This document shows, one piece after another, positions 33,271-43,371 of a DNA stretch of 64,000 nt. The notes beneath the pieces are model-generated. The model did not search any database, was not told where the DNA came from, and was given only the letters and a program-made list of their open reading frames with translations. The stretch is taken from positions 843,834 to 907,833 of the forward strand of contig NZ_JAENHL010000007.1 in NCBI RefSeq assembly GCF_016595235.1, given 5' to 3'. The translations under genes were made by a program, and so were the position numbers. This DNA is from Taklimakanibacter albus (GTDB taxonomy: Bacteria; Pseudomonadota; Alphaproteobacteria; Rhizobiales; Aestuariivirgaceae). Every line of letters begins with the position of its first letter. The stretch's first letter is position 1.

Positions 33271-36225
33271 ATGCGACGGCGATTGGTTGTCCTCTGGCTC
33301 ATGTTTCTCCTGGGACTTCCGGGACTGGCGGGACTGTGCGTGGCGCAGGATTCTACACCGCTCGATATCCCTCTCCTCACGCGGCAGGCTGAGGCCGGCT
33401 ACCGGGGCGCAATGCTCGCGCTTGGCGAGGCCTATCTGGACGGCAACGGCGTCAAGCGCGATCTCGATAAAGCCGTTGGCTGGTTCACTCCTCTTGCCCG
33501 CACGAATGACGCCGACGCCCTTTATCTGCTGAGCTTCGCGCTCAGGGAAAGGGGCAGGCCTGGCGATCTCGACGAGGCCTTGCGCAATGCGGTCACAGCT
33601 TTGAGCCTGACAAAGAAACGCAAGGGGCAGGAATTCCTCGAAGCCAATATCCAGTCTCAGCTCGGCTTCATCTACGAAAAGCTCGGCCGCTTCGACGAGA
33701 CCGTCGTCGCCTATGAAGCGGCCCGCCGCATCTTCGAGGAAAGGCTGGGCCAGAGCCATCCGCAGGTCGCAGGCGCTTATATGAACCTGGCCAACGGCCT
33801 CGCCGGCGCCGGACGCCAGGAAGAGTCCCTCGCCGCCACGGAGACCGCAATACGGGTGATCTCCCGGCTTCCCGGCACTGACCAAGAGCCCCTGGGCAGT
33901 CTCTATCTGAACAAGGCGGTCAGTCTCATCAGCCTCGCACGCTACGGCGAGGCGCTTGCGGCTGTCGATCAAGCCGAGGTTGTCTACCAGCAGCTCGGCG
34001 CTCAAGCCGTCCGGATCGCCGATGTCCTCAGGAACCGCAGCCGCGTCCTGAATCTGGTTGGCCGCAATCAGGAAGCGATCGAGGCGGCGCAAGGCGCGCT
34101 GACCCTCTACGGTCAGATACCCTCACCCGATCAAAGCACGCTCGCCGCCACCCACGGCATTCTCGGCCTCGCCTATCGGGACCTTCGCCGCTACGACGAC
34201 GCTCGCGCGCAATTTCGCGCCGCCGCAACGATAATCGAGAACAACCCCCGCGCCAGTCGCATTGATATGATGCATCCGCTCATCAATCTCGGCAATGTGG
34301 ATGACGAGCTCAGGGAATTCGAGAGCGCCCTGACGAACTATCAACAAGCCTTAAGCATCATCCTCGATACCTACGGCCCCGATCATGCCGAGACGGCCGG
34401 CATGCTGAGCCGGATCGGCAATACGTCCTTGAAGCTCAAACGCTACGACGCGGCTCTCGAATACGGCCTTCAGGCATTGCTCATTCAAACCAGCGCCACG
34501 GATGCTGATGTCGACAATGAGCGCTACACCTATCGCATGCTGGCGCGCACTCTTTCGGCCACCGGCAACAGGACGACGGCCATCTTCTTCGCCAAGCAGG
34601 CGGTCAATACGCACCAGGAGGTGCGCGCCCGCAACAGCAACCTGTCGGATGAAACAAGAGCGGCGCTCGGGCAGAGCTTTCAGCCCTCCTATCGCCTACT
34701 GTCGGACTTGCTTCTCGCCGATGGACAATTCTCGGAAGCGCAGTTCGTCGCCGGCTTGCTGAAGCAGCAGGAATTCTACGAGTTCACGCGCGGCGGCGCC
34801 GGCCGCTCTTCGGCAAGCCGGGATATTGAACCGGGCAGCATTCGTCTCGACGAAGTCGAACAGAGCTTCTGGACGGACATGCGGGCATCGATGGAACCTG
34901 TCCTCCAGATCGCTTCGGAAATGCGCGCGCTCAAGGCTACGCGGGAGGAGACAGGAACCGCCTTGCTTGAAGACAAGCTGAAGATGCAGGAGCTCGCCGC
35001 CAAGCGTGATCAGGCCATGCAGGTCTTTGTTGCATCCGCCCGCAACCTCATCGACCGCACCGAAACGGCGAAGAAGACGGCAGTCCAGTTTGGGCAACGC
35101 TATGCGGACAAGATTGAGTCGGATCTGCGCTCCATGAGCCCCAATACGGTCCTCCTGCAGATCATGAGCCAGGATAACAATTTGCATGTCTTCATCAGAG
35201 CCGCCGGACGCCAGATGATCTATCGCATGCTGCCCGTGGGCCGCACGGAGCTTGCCAACAAGGTGTCGGCAGCGCTCGCCGCCGTGCGGGATCACGACGA
35301 GGACGCCCTTGCCCAACTGGCGGCCCTCTATGATGACATCATCAGGCCGGTGCGTTCCGATCTCGATGCCGCAGTCGATCTGAAGAGCACCGACGCGCCG
35401 GTTCTTCTCCTCGATCTGTCCGGCTTCCTGCGTTACGTGCCCTTCGCCGCGCTTTATGACGGCCGGCGCTATCTTGTCGAGGATTTCGCACCGGCACTCT
35501 ACAATCCGGCCAGCCCGACAAGTTTCACGCCCATGCGCCGTGATCGGATCAAAGGTGCGGGCTTCGGCGTCACGCGACCATTCCCCGGCTTCGCGGCCTT
35601 GCCGGGCACGGCGCGCGAGCTGGAAACAGTTTTCAAGATCATCGCGGGCAAGCCCAGACTAGACGACGATTTCACCCAAAAAAGCCTCGCCAAGGCGCTC
35701 TCGAGCAAACCTCAGATCCTCCATATTGCGAGTCATTTCCGCTTTCGGCCCGGCAACGAAGCCAACTCCTATCTGCTCCTCGGCAATGGCGACGGTCTTT
35801 CCCTGGATCAGTTGCGCTCACAGAAGCAGTATAATTTCCGGGGCATCGATCTGATCACGCTTTCGGCCTGCGAGACGGCTCTCGGCGGCGGCGCCGAGGG
35901 GGAGGAAATCGAAAGCTTCGGCGTGCTCGCGCAAAACAAGGGCGCCTCAGCCGTGATGTCGACGCTCTGGCAGATTGCCGACGAGTCGACGGCAAAGCTC
36001 ATGGCGGACTTCTATGAAGGTCTTATCAACCAGAACCTCGATAAGGCCCGGGCCCTGAGACAGGCCCAGCTCGATCTGATCCAAGGCGCCAAGCCGGAAC
36101 CGCAAGTCGCCCAGGCCAGCCGTGCAATGACCGCGCTCGAAGACACGGAGGAAACCGTCAGCGAGGTCCCCACCGCTCATCCTTATTACTGGGCCGCCTT
36201 CATCCTCATGGGGAACTGGATGTAA
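33271..36225 (+). CDS. Secreted TPR-CHAT domain protease
   Basis: 984 residues. A signal peptide (LVVLWLMFLLGLPGLAGL) is followed by Sel1-like and about eight TPR repeats (residues ~40-480), a helical linker, and a C-terminal CHAT domain (~700-980) of the caspase-like clan. Catalytic His (LHIASHF, His822) and Cys (LSACETA, Cys867) are both present, and the GVLAQNKGASAVMSTLW segment fits the fold. An active peptidase exported to the periplasm is predicted. Substrates unknown. It overlaps the convergent ABC1 gene by 20 bases. Confidence 0.88.
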   Translation: MRRRLVVLWLMFLLGLPGLAGLCVAQDSTPLDIPLLTRQAEAGYRGAMLALGEAYLDGNGVKRDLDKAVGWFTPLARTNDADALYLLSFALRERGRPGDLDEALRNAVTALSLTKKRKGQEFLEANIQSQLGFIYEKLGRFDETVVAYEAARRIFEERLGQSHPQVAGAYMNLANGLAGAGRQEESLAATETAIRVISRLPGTDQEPLGSLYLNKAVSLISLARYGEALAAVDQAEVVYQQLGAQAVRIADVLRNRSRVLNLVGRNQEAIEAAQGALTLYGQIPSPDQSTLAATHGILGLAYRDLRRYDDARAQFRAAATIIENNPRASRIDMMHPLINLGNVDDELREFESALTNYQQALSIILDTYGPDHAETAGMLSRIGNTSLKLKRYDAALEYGLQALLIQTSATDADVDNERYTYRMLARTLSATGNRTTAIFFAKQAVNTHQEVRARNSNLSDETRAALGQSFQPSYRLLSDLLLADGQFSEAQFVAGLLKQQEFYEFTRGGAGRSSASRDIEPGSIRLDEVEQSFWTDMRASMEPVLQIASEMRALKATREETGTALLEDKLKMQELAAKRDQAMQVFVASARNLIDRTETAKKTAVQFGQRYADKIESDLRSMSPNTVLLQIMSQDNNLHVFIRAAGRQMIYRMLPVGRTELANKVSAALAAVRDHDEDALAQLAALYDDIIRPVRSDLDAAVDLKSTDAPVLLLDLSGFLRYVPFAALYDGRRYLVEDFAPALYNPASPTSFTPMRRDRIKGAGFGVTRPFPGFAALPGTARELETVFKIIAGKPRLDDDFTQKSLAKALSSKPQILHIASHFRFRPGNEANSYLLLGNGDGLSLDQLRSQKQYNFRGIDLITLSACETALGGGAEGEEIESFGVLAQNKGASAVMSTLWQIADESTAKLMADFYEGLINQNLDKARALRQAQLDLIQGAKPEPQVAQASRAMTALEDTEETVSEVPTAHPYYWAAFILMGNWM

Positions 36226-37570
36226 GTCCAGCCGACGCGAGCGCCGCCGCCTGCCGGGCCGCGACGTTTTCGACGCTGAAGCCTTCCAGCGCCTCGTTGA
36301 ACAGCCGGTAGAAATTGAGCTCGGCCTTCAAATGGATAAACACTCCGCCGAGGCCGATCGCGGCGCGGTCCATGAATACGAATTCGCGCGGCACCTTGAC
36401 CGGCCCCTTCTCCTTCAGCGCCCGATGCACGGTGAACGCCTGGCGGCGGCCATATTCGGCGGGCGACACGCCGTCGGCGATGGCGCGCACCCGGTCCTCC
36501 ATCAAAGGGCCGTAGATGAAGCGCGCCCAGATATTGAGAATGTCGATCAGCTCGTTGCTGAGATTCTGGAAACCCCAGGTCTCATAAGCATGGACGATGC
36601 GGGCCCGGTCATCGGTGCGAAGGCCATGATAAAGATCGACGACCCCTTGGACGAAGCGCGGCGGGAAGATGCGGATGCAGCCATAATCGAGAAGATTCAA
36701 GCCCTTGGGCCGGCCCGTCTCGTCGAGGGAGGCGGAGTAATTGCCGAGATGCGGATCGCCATGGATCACGCCGTGGCCGCAGAACGGCATCCACCACGCC
36801 TCGAAAAGATGCCGGGCAAGCAGATTGCGCGTGTCGAGATCATGCTCCCTGAACTCGAGCAGCTTTCGCCCCTCCAGCCAGTTCATGGTGATGAGCCGGC
36901 GCGTCGACAATTGCGGCTCGACTTCGGGCACATGGATGGTGGGATGACCTTTGAGGATTTCCGTGTAGAGGCGGATGTGCTTCGCCTCGCGCACATAGTC
37001 GAGCTCCTCGCGCAGGCGTGCCGCGATCTCCTCGCCGATCTCGCTGGTGTCGATCACCGGCGACATCCGCCGATGCAGGGCGAAGATGATGTTCAGCTGC
37101 TTGAGATCGGCCTCTACGGCCGAGTCCATGTCGGGATATTGCAGCTTGCAGGCGAGCAGCCGGCCGTCATGCGACGAGGCGCGGTGCACCTGGCCGAGGG
37201 AGGCCGCATGCGCCGCCTCATGCGAGAATTCGGCAAAGGACTTCCGCCAGTCCGGACCGAGCTCCGCCGCCATGCGCCGCTTGACGAAGGCCCAGCCCAT
37301 CGCCGGCGCCTGCGACTGGAGCTGCGCCAGCTCGGCGGCGTAAGCCTCAGGCAGTGCATCAGGAATGGTGGCGAGCAATTGCGCCACCTTCATCAGCGGG
37401 CCTTTGAGATTACCGAGCGCTTCGGCGAGAAGCTGGCCCTCGGCCGAAGAGCCCCGCTCGCCACCGAAGAGCCGACCGGCGGCGATGCGCGCCACGGCGC
37501 CGCCCACCCCCGTTCCGACATTGGCGTAGCGGAGCAGTCGACCAGTCAGGCTGTTCTCGTCGTCTGCCAC
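36206..37570 (-). CDS. ABC1/UbiB-family atypical kinase
   Basis: 454 residues of the ABC1/ADCK/UbiB family, linked to quinone biosynthesis and lipid handling. Visible: the N-terminal motif LKGPLMKVAQLLATIP (KxAQ instead of the common KxGQ), the Ala-rich loop HAASLGQVHRA, the VAIK-like ACKLQYP, EELDYVREAKH, the catalytic VIHGDPHLGNY and LLDYGC (DFG-equivalent). The Gly-to-Ala change in the first motif is notable. Start MADDENSL; pepF ends 8 bases upstream of it. Confidence 0.88.
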   Translation of the reverse strand: MADDENSLTGRLLRYANVGTGVGGAVARIAAGRLFGGERGSSAEGQLLAEALGNLKGPLMKVAQLLATIPDALPEAYAAELAQLQSQAPAMGWAFVKRRMAAELGPDWRKSFAEFSHEAAHAASLGQVHRASSHDGRLLACKLQYPDMDSAVEADLKQLNIIFALHRRMSPVIDTSEIGEEIAARLREELDYVREAKHIRLYTEILKGHPTIHVPEVEPQLSTRRLITMNWLEGRKLLEFREHDLDTRNLLARHLFEAWWMPFCGHGVIHGDPHLGNYSASLDETGRPKGLNLLDYGCIRIFPPRFVQGVVDLYHGLRTDDRARIVHAYETWGFQNLSNELIDILNIWARFIYGPLMEDRVRAIADGVSPAEYGRRQAFTVHRALKEKGPVKVPREFVFMDRAAIGLGGVFIHLKAELNFYRLFNEALEGFSVENVAARQAAALASAGLTSSSP

Positions 37571-37578
37571 CTAATGCC

Positions 37579-39372
37579 TCACGCAGCTTCCATCGCCTCG
37601 AGCTCGTCGATGAAGCCCTCGATGACCTTGAGCCCCTTCTGCCAGAAGGCCGGATCGCTCGCATCGAGGCCGAAGGGCTTCAGCAATTCCGTGTGATGCT
37701 GGGTGCCGCCGGCTTTGAGCATGGTGAAATACTTGTCCTGGAAGCCCTCCGCGCTTTCCTGGTAGCGCGCATAGAGCGAGTTCACCAGGCAGTCGCCGAA
37801 GGCATAGGCATAGACATAGAAGGGCGAATGGATGAAGTGCGAGACATAGACCCAGAAGGTCTCATAGCCTTCCGAGAAGGCGATACCGGAGCCTAAGCTC
37901 TCGCCTTGCACCTCGAGCCACAGCGCATTGATCTGGTCGGCGGTGAGCTCGCCTTCCTTGCGCGCCGTGTGGATCTTGCGCTCGAATGTATAGAAGGCGA
38001 TCTGGCGCACGACCGTATTGAGCATGTCCTCGACCTTGCCGGCGAGCATGGCCTTGCGCTTCTTGGGGTCGGTCGCCTGCTTGAGCAGCGCCTGGAAGGT
38101 CAGCATCTCGCCGAAGACGGATGCCGTCTCGGCGAGCGTCAGCGGCGTCTGCGCCATGAGCGCGCCCTGATCGGCGGCGAGCACCTGATGCACGCCATGG
38201 CCCAGCTCATGGGCGAGCGTCATCACGTCACGCGTCTTGCCCATGTAATTGAGAAGCACGTAAGGATGCGCCGAAGGCACCGTCGGATGCGCGAAGGCGC
38301 CTGACGTCTTGCCGGGTCTGACCGGCGCGTCGATCCACCTCTTATCGAAGAAGCGACCGGCGATCTCCGCCATTTCCGGCGCGAAGCCCTTATAGGCGTC
38401 GAGCACGGTCGCCTTGGCGTCCTCCCAGGCGACCTCGCGCGTGTCCTCATGCGGCAAGGGCGCGTTGCGGTCCCAGTGATCGAGCTTCGCCTTGCCGAGC
38501 CATTTGGCCTTCATCTGGTAGTAGCGATGCGACAGGCGCGGATAGGCGGTGCGCACCGCCTCGACGAGAGCGGCGACGACTTCCGGCTCGACCCGGTTCG
38601 ACAGATGCCGCGCGTCGGCGATATCCTTGAAGCCGCGCCAGCGGTCGGAAATTTCCTTGTCCTTGGCGAGCGTGTTGGTGATGTGGGTGAACAGCCGGAG
38701 ATTCTTCTTGAAGGTCTGCGCCAGCGCTTCGGCGCCCGCTTTGCGCTTCGTCTCGTCGGGATGCATCATCAGCGTCAGTGTCGGCTCGAGCGACAGCTCC
38801 TCGCCATCGACGGTGAAACGCATCTCGGCGAGGCTTTCATCGAAGAGCCGGTTCCAGGCCGAATAACCCGTCTGCGACTTCTCGAGGAAGAGCTCCTCGA
38901 TCTTGTCGTCGAGCTGATAGGGCTTCTCCATGCGCAGATTGTCGATCCACGGCCGGTAATGCGCCAGCGCCGGAACTTTGAGCTTCTCCGCCAGATCGTC
39001 ATCGGCGATCTTGTTGAGCTCGAGCTCGAAGAACAGCAGCACGGTCGAGATATTGGTCAGCTTGGCGCTCGCATCACCATAGAATTTCGCGCGCGCCGGA
39101 TCGGTCGTGTCGCCGACATAATAGAGCTGCGCATAGGAGCCGGCGCGGCCGAGAAGATCGCTCAAGGCCTCGTAGGCTTTGATGGCCTTGGCGAGATCGC
39201 CGCCGGCGAGCCCTGAGAGCTTGCCTTTGTAGGTCTCGGCGAAGGCCTTCGCGTCCTCCTCGCCGCGCCGCATGTCGGCAGCGAAAGCGGGATCTTCGGG
39301 TGACGCGTAGAGATCGGCGAGATTCCATTCGGGCAACGGGCCCAGTTTCTTGGCGGTGGCGGCAGTGTCCAT
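37579..39372 (-). CDS. pepF: Oligoendopeptidase F, M3 family
   Basis: 597-residue zinc metallopeptidase of family M3B that cleaves short cytoplasmic peptides. The HELGH motif (LAHELGHGVHQ) and downstream Glu (LAETASVFGEM) are intact. Start MDTAATAKKLG. It is the first gene of a leftward pair with the ABC1 kinase and divergent from the response-regulator gene. Confidence 0.94.
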   Translation of the reverse strand: MDTAATAKKLGPLPEWNLADLYASPEDPAFAADMRRGEEDAKAFAETYKGKLSGLAGGDLAKAIKAYEALSDLLGRAGSYAQLYYVGDTTDPARAKFYGDASAKLTNISTVLLFFELELNKIADDDLAEKLKVPALAHYRPWIDNLRMEKPYQLDDKIEELFLEKSQTGYSAWNRLFDESLAEMRFTVDGEELSLEPTLTLMMHPDETKRKAGAEALAQTFKKNLRLFTHITNTLAKDKEISDRWRGFKDIADARHLSNRVEPEVVAALVEAVRTAYPRLSHRYYQMKAKWLGKAKLDHWDRNAPLPHEDTREVAWEDAKATVLDAYKGFAPEMAEIAGRFFDKRWIDAPVRPGKTSGAFAHPTVPSAHPYVLLNYMGKTRDVMTLAHELGHGVHQVLAADQGALMAQTPLTLAETASVFGEMLTFQALLKQATDPKKRKAMLAGKVEDMLNTVVRQIAFYTFERKIHTARKEGELTADQINALWLEVQGESLGSGIAFSEGYETFWVYVSHFIHSPFYVYAYAFGDCLVNSLYARYQESAEGFQDKYFTMLKAGGTQHHTELLKPFGLDASDPAFWQKGLKVIEGFIDELEAMEAA

Positions 39373-39648
39373 GATCCATCCGTTCGATTGTTTTGCTGTT
39401 CATATGGCCCATGCATGTGACCTCGGCAATAAGGCCGCGTGCCTCGCCTGACGCAAGGCCACTTTCCGAGGACACTGGACAGCGCGCGCAACTGTCCCCA
39501 TTCTCGCCATGTCCTTAATGTGCCCTTTACCCTTCTTTGCCACAGTCGACCCTGAGACGGGGGAAGGCCGGGATGCTGCTGGGCGGTGCGCATCCCAAGA
39601 CGGCTTTTGCCCCGAATGGCCATTTTATCTGAGTGGTGTCGGTCAAGC

Positions 39649-41142
39649 ATGACAGCGCGCGTTCTTATAGTTGAAGACGATCCGGCCCAGCGGCGCATTC
39701 TGGAAGAGATGATGAAACGCTTCGGCTTCGAAGCGGTGAGCGCCGACAGCGGCGCCAAGGGGCTCGACATATTGGCCGGCACGACCGGCGGCCAGATCGA
39801 GCTCGTCATCTTAGACCTCATGATGCCGGGCATGGACGGTCTCGAGTTCCTCGAGCGCATGAACAGCGTGCGCGGCCACATTCCGGTGATCGTGCAGACA
39901 GCGCAAGGCTCGATCGAGACGGTGATCAAGGCGATGCGTGCCGGCGCCGATGATTTCGTGGTCAAGCCGATTTCGCCCGAACGCCTGCGCGTTTCGGTGC
40001 AGAATCTGCTCAAGGTCAACGCGCTGACCGAGGAGGTCAAACGCCTCAACAAGAAGGTCGGCGGCGCCTTGACCTTCGACGACCTCATCGCCTCATCCGC
40101 CGGGATGGCGGGCGTCATCCGGCTCGGCCGGCGCGGCGCCCAGTCCAACATCCCGATCCTGATCGAAGGCCAGTCGGGTGTGGGCAAGGAGATCATCGCC
40201 CGCGCCATTCATGGCGAGAGCGAGCGGCGCGGCCGCAACTTCGTCGCCGTCAATTGTGGCGCCATACCGGAAAACCTGGTCGAAAGCATCCTGTTCGGCC
40301 ATGAGAAGGGCTCCTTCACCGGAGCCACCGCCAAGCATATCGGCAAGTTCCAGGAAGCCGATGGCGGCACGCTGTTCCTCGACGAAGTGGCTGAGCTGCC
40401 GCTCGACATGCAGGTGAAGCTCCTGCGCGCCATTCAGGAAGGCGAGATCGATCCGGTCGGATCGCGCAAGCCCACGAAGGTCAACATAAGGCTGATCTCG
40501 GCCACCAACCGCAACATGATCGAGATGGTCAAGGCCGGCGAGTTCCGCGAGGATCTCTATTACCGTCTGAACGTCTTCCCGGTCATGGTGCCGCCGCTCA
40601 AGGACCGCAAGGACGACATCCCCGCCCTCGTCAACCACTTCATCACCCGCTTCGCCGCCGAGGAAGGCCGCAAGGTTCACGGCATCGAGCCCAAGGCGCT
40701 GGCGATGCTGCAGCTCTATAGCTGGCCGGGCAATGTCCGCCAGCTCGAGAACACCGTGTTCCGCGCCATCGTCCTGTGCGAAGGCGACACTCTCGAAATC
40801 CAGGATTTCCCCCAGATCGCCTCGCTGGTCGAAGGTTATGAGGTGAAGATCCCCGAGCTGCCGGCAATCCCGGCGCCGGCGCCCGTCGGGGCCGGCCCGT
40901 CACGCTCGACCGGCTCGGTCATTTCGGATGGCATGGCGATCGGTATCCCGGCGGTTACCGATGGCGGCCATATCCGCAAGCTGGAGGAGATCGAGGCCGA
41001 CATGATTCGCCTGGCGCTCCACCGCTATCGCGGCCAAATGTCGGAAGTTGCACGGAAATTGGGCATCGGGCGGTCGACACTCTACCGCAAGATGCGTGAC
41101 CTCGGCCTCGACGACGACGAAAACGGCCGTTCGACCGCCTGA
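39649..41142 (+). CDS. Sigma-54 dependent response regulator (NtrC family)
   Basis: 497 residues: receiver domain (1-120, phospho-acceptor in LVILDLMMPGMDG, conserved Lys in VVKPISPERL), AAA+ sigma-54 activation domain (~140-380; Walker A GQSGVGKE, GSFTGA in place of GAFTGA, Walker B GGTLFLDEVAEL) and a C-terminal Fis-type helix-turn-helix (MSEVARKLGIGRSTLYRKM). No sensor kinase is adjacent, so the signal is unknown. ATG 39649 fits the receiver domain start. Confidence 0.93.
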   Translation: MTARVLIVEDDPAQRRILEEMMKRFGFEAVSADSGAKGLDILAGTTGGQIELVILDLMMPGMDGLEFLERMNSVRGHIPVIVQTAQGSIETVIKAMRAGADDFVVKPISPERLRVSVQNLLKVNALTEEVKRLNKKVGGALTFDDLIASSAGMAGVIRLGRRGAQSNIPILIEGQSGVGKEIIARAIHGESERRGRNFVAVNCGAIPENLVESILFGHEKGSFTGATAKHIGKFQEADGGTLFLDEVAELPLDMQVKLLRAIQEGEIDPVGSRKPTKVNIRLISATNRNMIEMVKAGEFREDLYYRLNVFPVMVPPLKDRKDDIPALVNHFITRFAAEEGRKVHGIEPKALAMLQLYSWPGNVRQLENTVFRAIVLCEGDTLEIQDFPQIASLVEGYEVKIPELPAIPAPAPVGAGPSRSTGSVISDGMAIGIPAVTDGGHIRKLEEIEADMIRLALHRYRGQMSEVARKLGIGRSTLYRKMRDLGLDDDENGRSTA

Positions 41143-41265
41143 TGGTCCGGGGTTGCGGCAAAAACGTGACAGTCCTGGTTTAATGCAACCAAGGGAAGCT
41201 CTGACCGTTGAAATGCCATGAAGCCCCGGTTAGCTAAGGCAGCAACTCTTGGGAGTATACCGATA

Positions 41266-43158
41266 ATGCGGCTGCGGCGGGGATTGGCGGGCACCTCTGC
41301 GCTTGTTTTGGCTTGGTGTTTTGCGGCACCGGAGGCCTTTGCTGAACGCGACACTCATTCGCCCAGCCGGGTCCAGAAGTCGGGCTCCATTTTCGACTAT
41401 TTCAAGCGCAAGCGCGAGGATCGCCGCAACGAGCTGCGCCGCAACCGCGAACCCGGCCCGCGCATCCAGAATGCGCCCCTGATCGAGGCCGACAAGCCTG
41501 AGCCGCCGCTGGTCTACCAGCCCGAAAAGCTTGAGGCTCTGCGCGCCGACAGCTTTACCGAAACTGAGCCGACCGAGCCTCTGGCCCAGGCCGTTTACCG
41601 TGAATTGCAGAGCCGAGAGGCCACCGCGCGCGTCACCCGCGACGAAAAGTCGGCAATCATCGAGCTCTACCGGACCAATGGATTCAAGCCGCTGTGGACG
41701 ACGGCCGATGGCCTCGACCAGCGCGGCCAGGACGTCCTGAACCTCCTGGCGATGAGCGCCGATGAGGCGATGGAGCCCTCCGACTATCTGCCCCCGGCGC
41801 TCGGCGCCTTCAGCGACAGCCCTGCCTCGTTCAAAGGCGACATGGTCCATCTGGCGAGGCTCGATCTCGGCCTCACCGCGATGGCGCTGAAATATGCCCG
41901 CCATGCCTCGGGTGGCCGGATCATTCCCAACCGCCTGACGAAATACAACGACATCACGCCGGATCCCGTGGCGCCGGCCACTGCCGTCAAGGTCCTGGCC
42001 TGGAGCCCGTTCCCGGTTGAATATCTGAAAGGCCTGCAGCCCAAACATCCGGCCTATGCCCTGTTCAAGACCGAGCTCGCCCAGAAGCGGGCCCAGCTTC
42101 ATGCGGCGGAGAGCGAGACCATTCCGCTCGGGCGCCGGGTGAAGCCCGGCGAAAAGGACCCGCGTATCGTTCTGGCACGCCACCATCTCGAGCGCCTCGG
42201 CTATCTGAAAGTCGCCGGCACCGAGCCGGACATCGTTCCCGCCGCCACCGGCGGCAGCGCGGCGGACGCCAAAGAGGTTCTCGACGCCGACGTCTCGGCG
42301 GCGCTCAAGGTGTTTCAGACCGAAGCCCAGATCAAAGTCACCGGCGCCCTCGATCAGGCGACGGTCAACGCCCTCAACGGGCGCAGCGAAGCGCGCATGG
42401 TCGCCAAGCTCGGCTACAACATGGAGCGCCTGCGCTGGCTGCCGAAATCGCTCGGCAGCAAATATATCTTCGTGAACCAGGCCGCTTATCAGCTCGAGGT
42501 CGTCGACAATGGCCGCGAGGTGTGGCGCACCAAGGTCATCATCGGCAAACCCAACACCCAGACGGTGGCCTTCCATGACCGCATGGAAACGGTGGTGTTC
42601 AATCCGTCCTGGGGCGTGCCGCCTTCGATCATCAAGAACGAGATGCTGCCGATTCTGCGGCGTGATCCGTCCTATCTGGACCGGCTGGGCTATCGGGTGG
42701 TCACCAGGAACGGCCAGATCGTGCGCTCGAGCTCGGTCAACTGGTCGGCCTACAACAAGGGCGTGCCCTATTCGATCCAGCAGCCGCCGAGCGACGACAA
42801 TGCGCTGGGCGAGGTGAAATTCCTGTTCCCCAACTCACACAGCATCTACTTCCATGATACGCCGGCGCGCTCGCTGTTCGAGCGTTCCGCCCGTGCCTTC
42901 AGCCATGGCTGCGTGCGCGTGGAAAATCCGCGTATCTTCGCCGAAACACTGCTCAAGCTCGATGCCGACGAAGTCGCCAAGCGCATCGACAGCGGCGTCA
43001 GCCAGAGCGCCAAGGTGCGCGATGAGTTCAAGGTTCATCTGACCTATTTCACCGCCTGGCCCGACCAGAGCGGCAGAATCGTCTATTATGACGACGTCTA
43101 TGGCCGCGATCAGCGCATGGAGACCGCTTTCTCCGCCACGGCTGTGGCGGTAAGGTGA
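41266..43158 (+). CDS. L,D-transpeptidase, YcbB-like
   Basis: 630 residues. Signal peptide (MRLRRGLAGTSALVLAW), a long linker, a peptidoglycan-binding-1 domain (~330-390) and a YkuD L,D-transpeptidase domain (~410-590) with FHDTP and the nucleophile motif SHGCVRVENP. It builds 3-3 cross-links in peptidoglycan. ATG 41266 gives the normal signal peptide (GGGAG 10 bases upstream); ATG 41218 is an alternative. The peptidase-like gene downstream has its own promoter region. Confidence 0.9.
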   Translation: MRLRRGLAGTSALVLAWCFAAPEAFAERDTHSPSRVQKSGSIFDYFKRKREDRRNELRRNREPGPRIQNAPLIEADKPEPPLVYQPEKLEALRADSFTETEPTEPLAQAVYRELQSREATARVTRDEKSAIIELYRTNGFKPLWTTADGLDQRGQDVLNLLAMSADEAMEPSDYLPPALGAFSDSPASFKGDMVHLARLDLGLTAMALKYARHASGGRIIPNRLTKYNDITPDPVAPATAVKVLAWSPFPVEYLKGLQPKHPAYALFKTELAQKRAQLHAAESETIPLGRRVKPGEKDPRIVLARHHLERLGYLKVAGTEPDIVPAATGGSAADAKEVLDADVSAALKVFQTEAQIKVTGALDQATVNALNGRSEARMVAKLGYNMERLRWLPKSLGSKYIFVNQAAYQLEVVDNGREVWRTKVIIGKPNTQTVAFHDRMETVVFNPSWGVPPSIIKNEMLPILRRDPSYLDRLGYRVVTRNGQIVRSSSVNWSAYNKGVPYSIQQPPSDDNALGEVKFLFPNSHSIYFHDTPARSLFERSARAFSHGCVRVENPRIFAETLLKLDADEVAKRIDSGVSQSAKVRDEFKVHLTYFTAWPDQSGRIVYYDDVYGRDQRMETAFSATAVAVR

Positions 43159-43196
43159 CCTTGCGGATTGCCCCAGAGTCATCCTGCCTTTATTGC

Positions 43197-43211
43197 TTAA
43201 GCCCCTGTTAA
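43197..43211 (+). promoter_or_regulatory. CtrA binding box upstream of the M15 peptidase
   Basis: TTAA-GCCCCTG-TTAA, a perfect CtrA consensus, 160 bases before the DUF882 gene start and after the L,D-transpeptidase stop. Confidence 0.65.
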
Positions 43212-43371
43212 TGATAGTGATTTAGGTTACCTATCGACAGACGGATTGCCTAAGAGTAGCCGTATTCTTGTCGCAAGCATGGAACTGGTGTAATCCGTTT
43301 CTGGGACGGGTGACCATTGTTTTCGGGACACTAACTAGGGGAACCGGGGTTCAGCCGGTCTAAAAGTGAGT

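Noticed and set aside
36332-37696. Long plus-strand open frame (about 454 codons)
   Set aside because: Antisense to the ABC1 kinase, which has all its family motifs.
39515-39529. TTAA-N7-TTTA as a CtrA box before the sigma-54 regulator
   Set aside because: One half-site is mismatched; too common by chance to list as a feature.
41230-42576. Long minus-strand open frame (about 448 codons)
   Set aside because: Antisense to the L,D-transpeptidase; no motifs.
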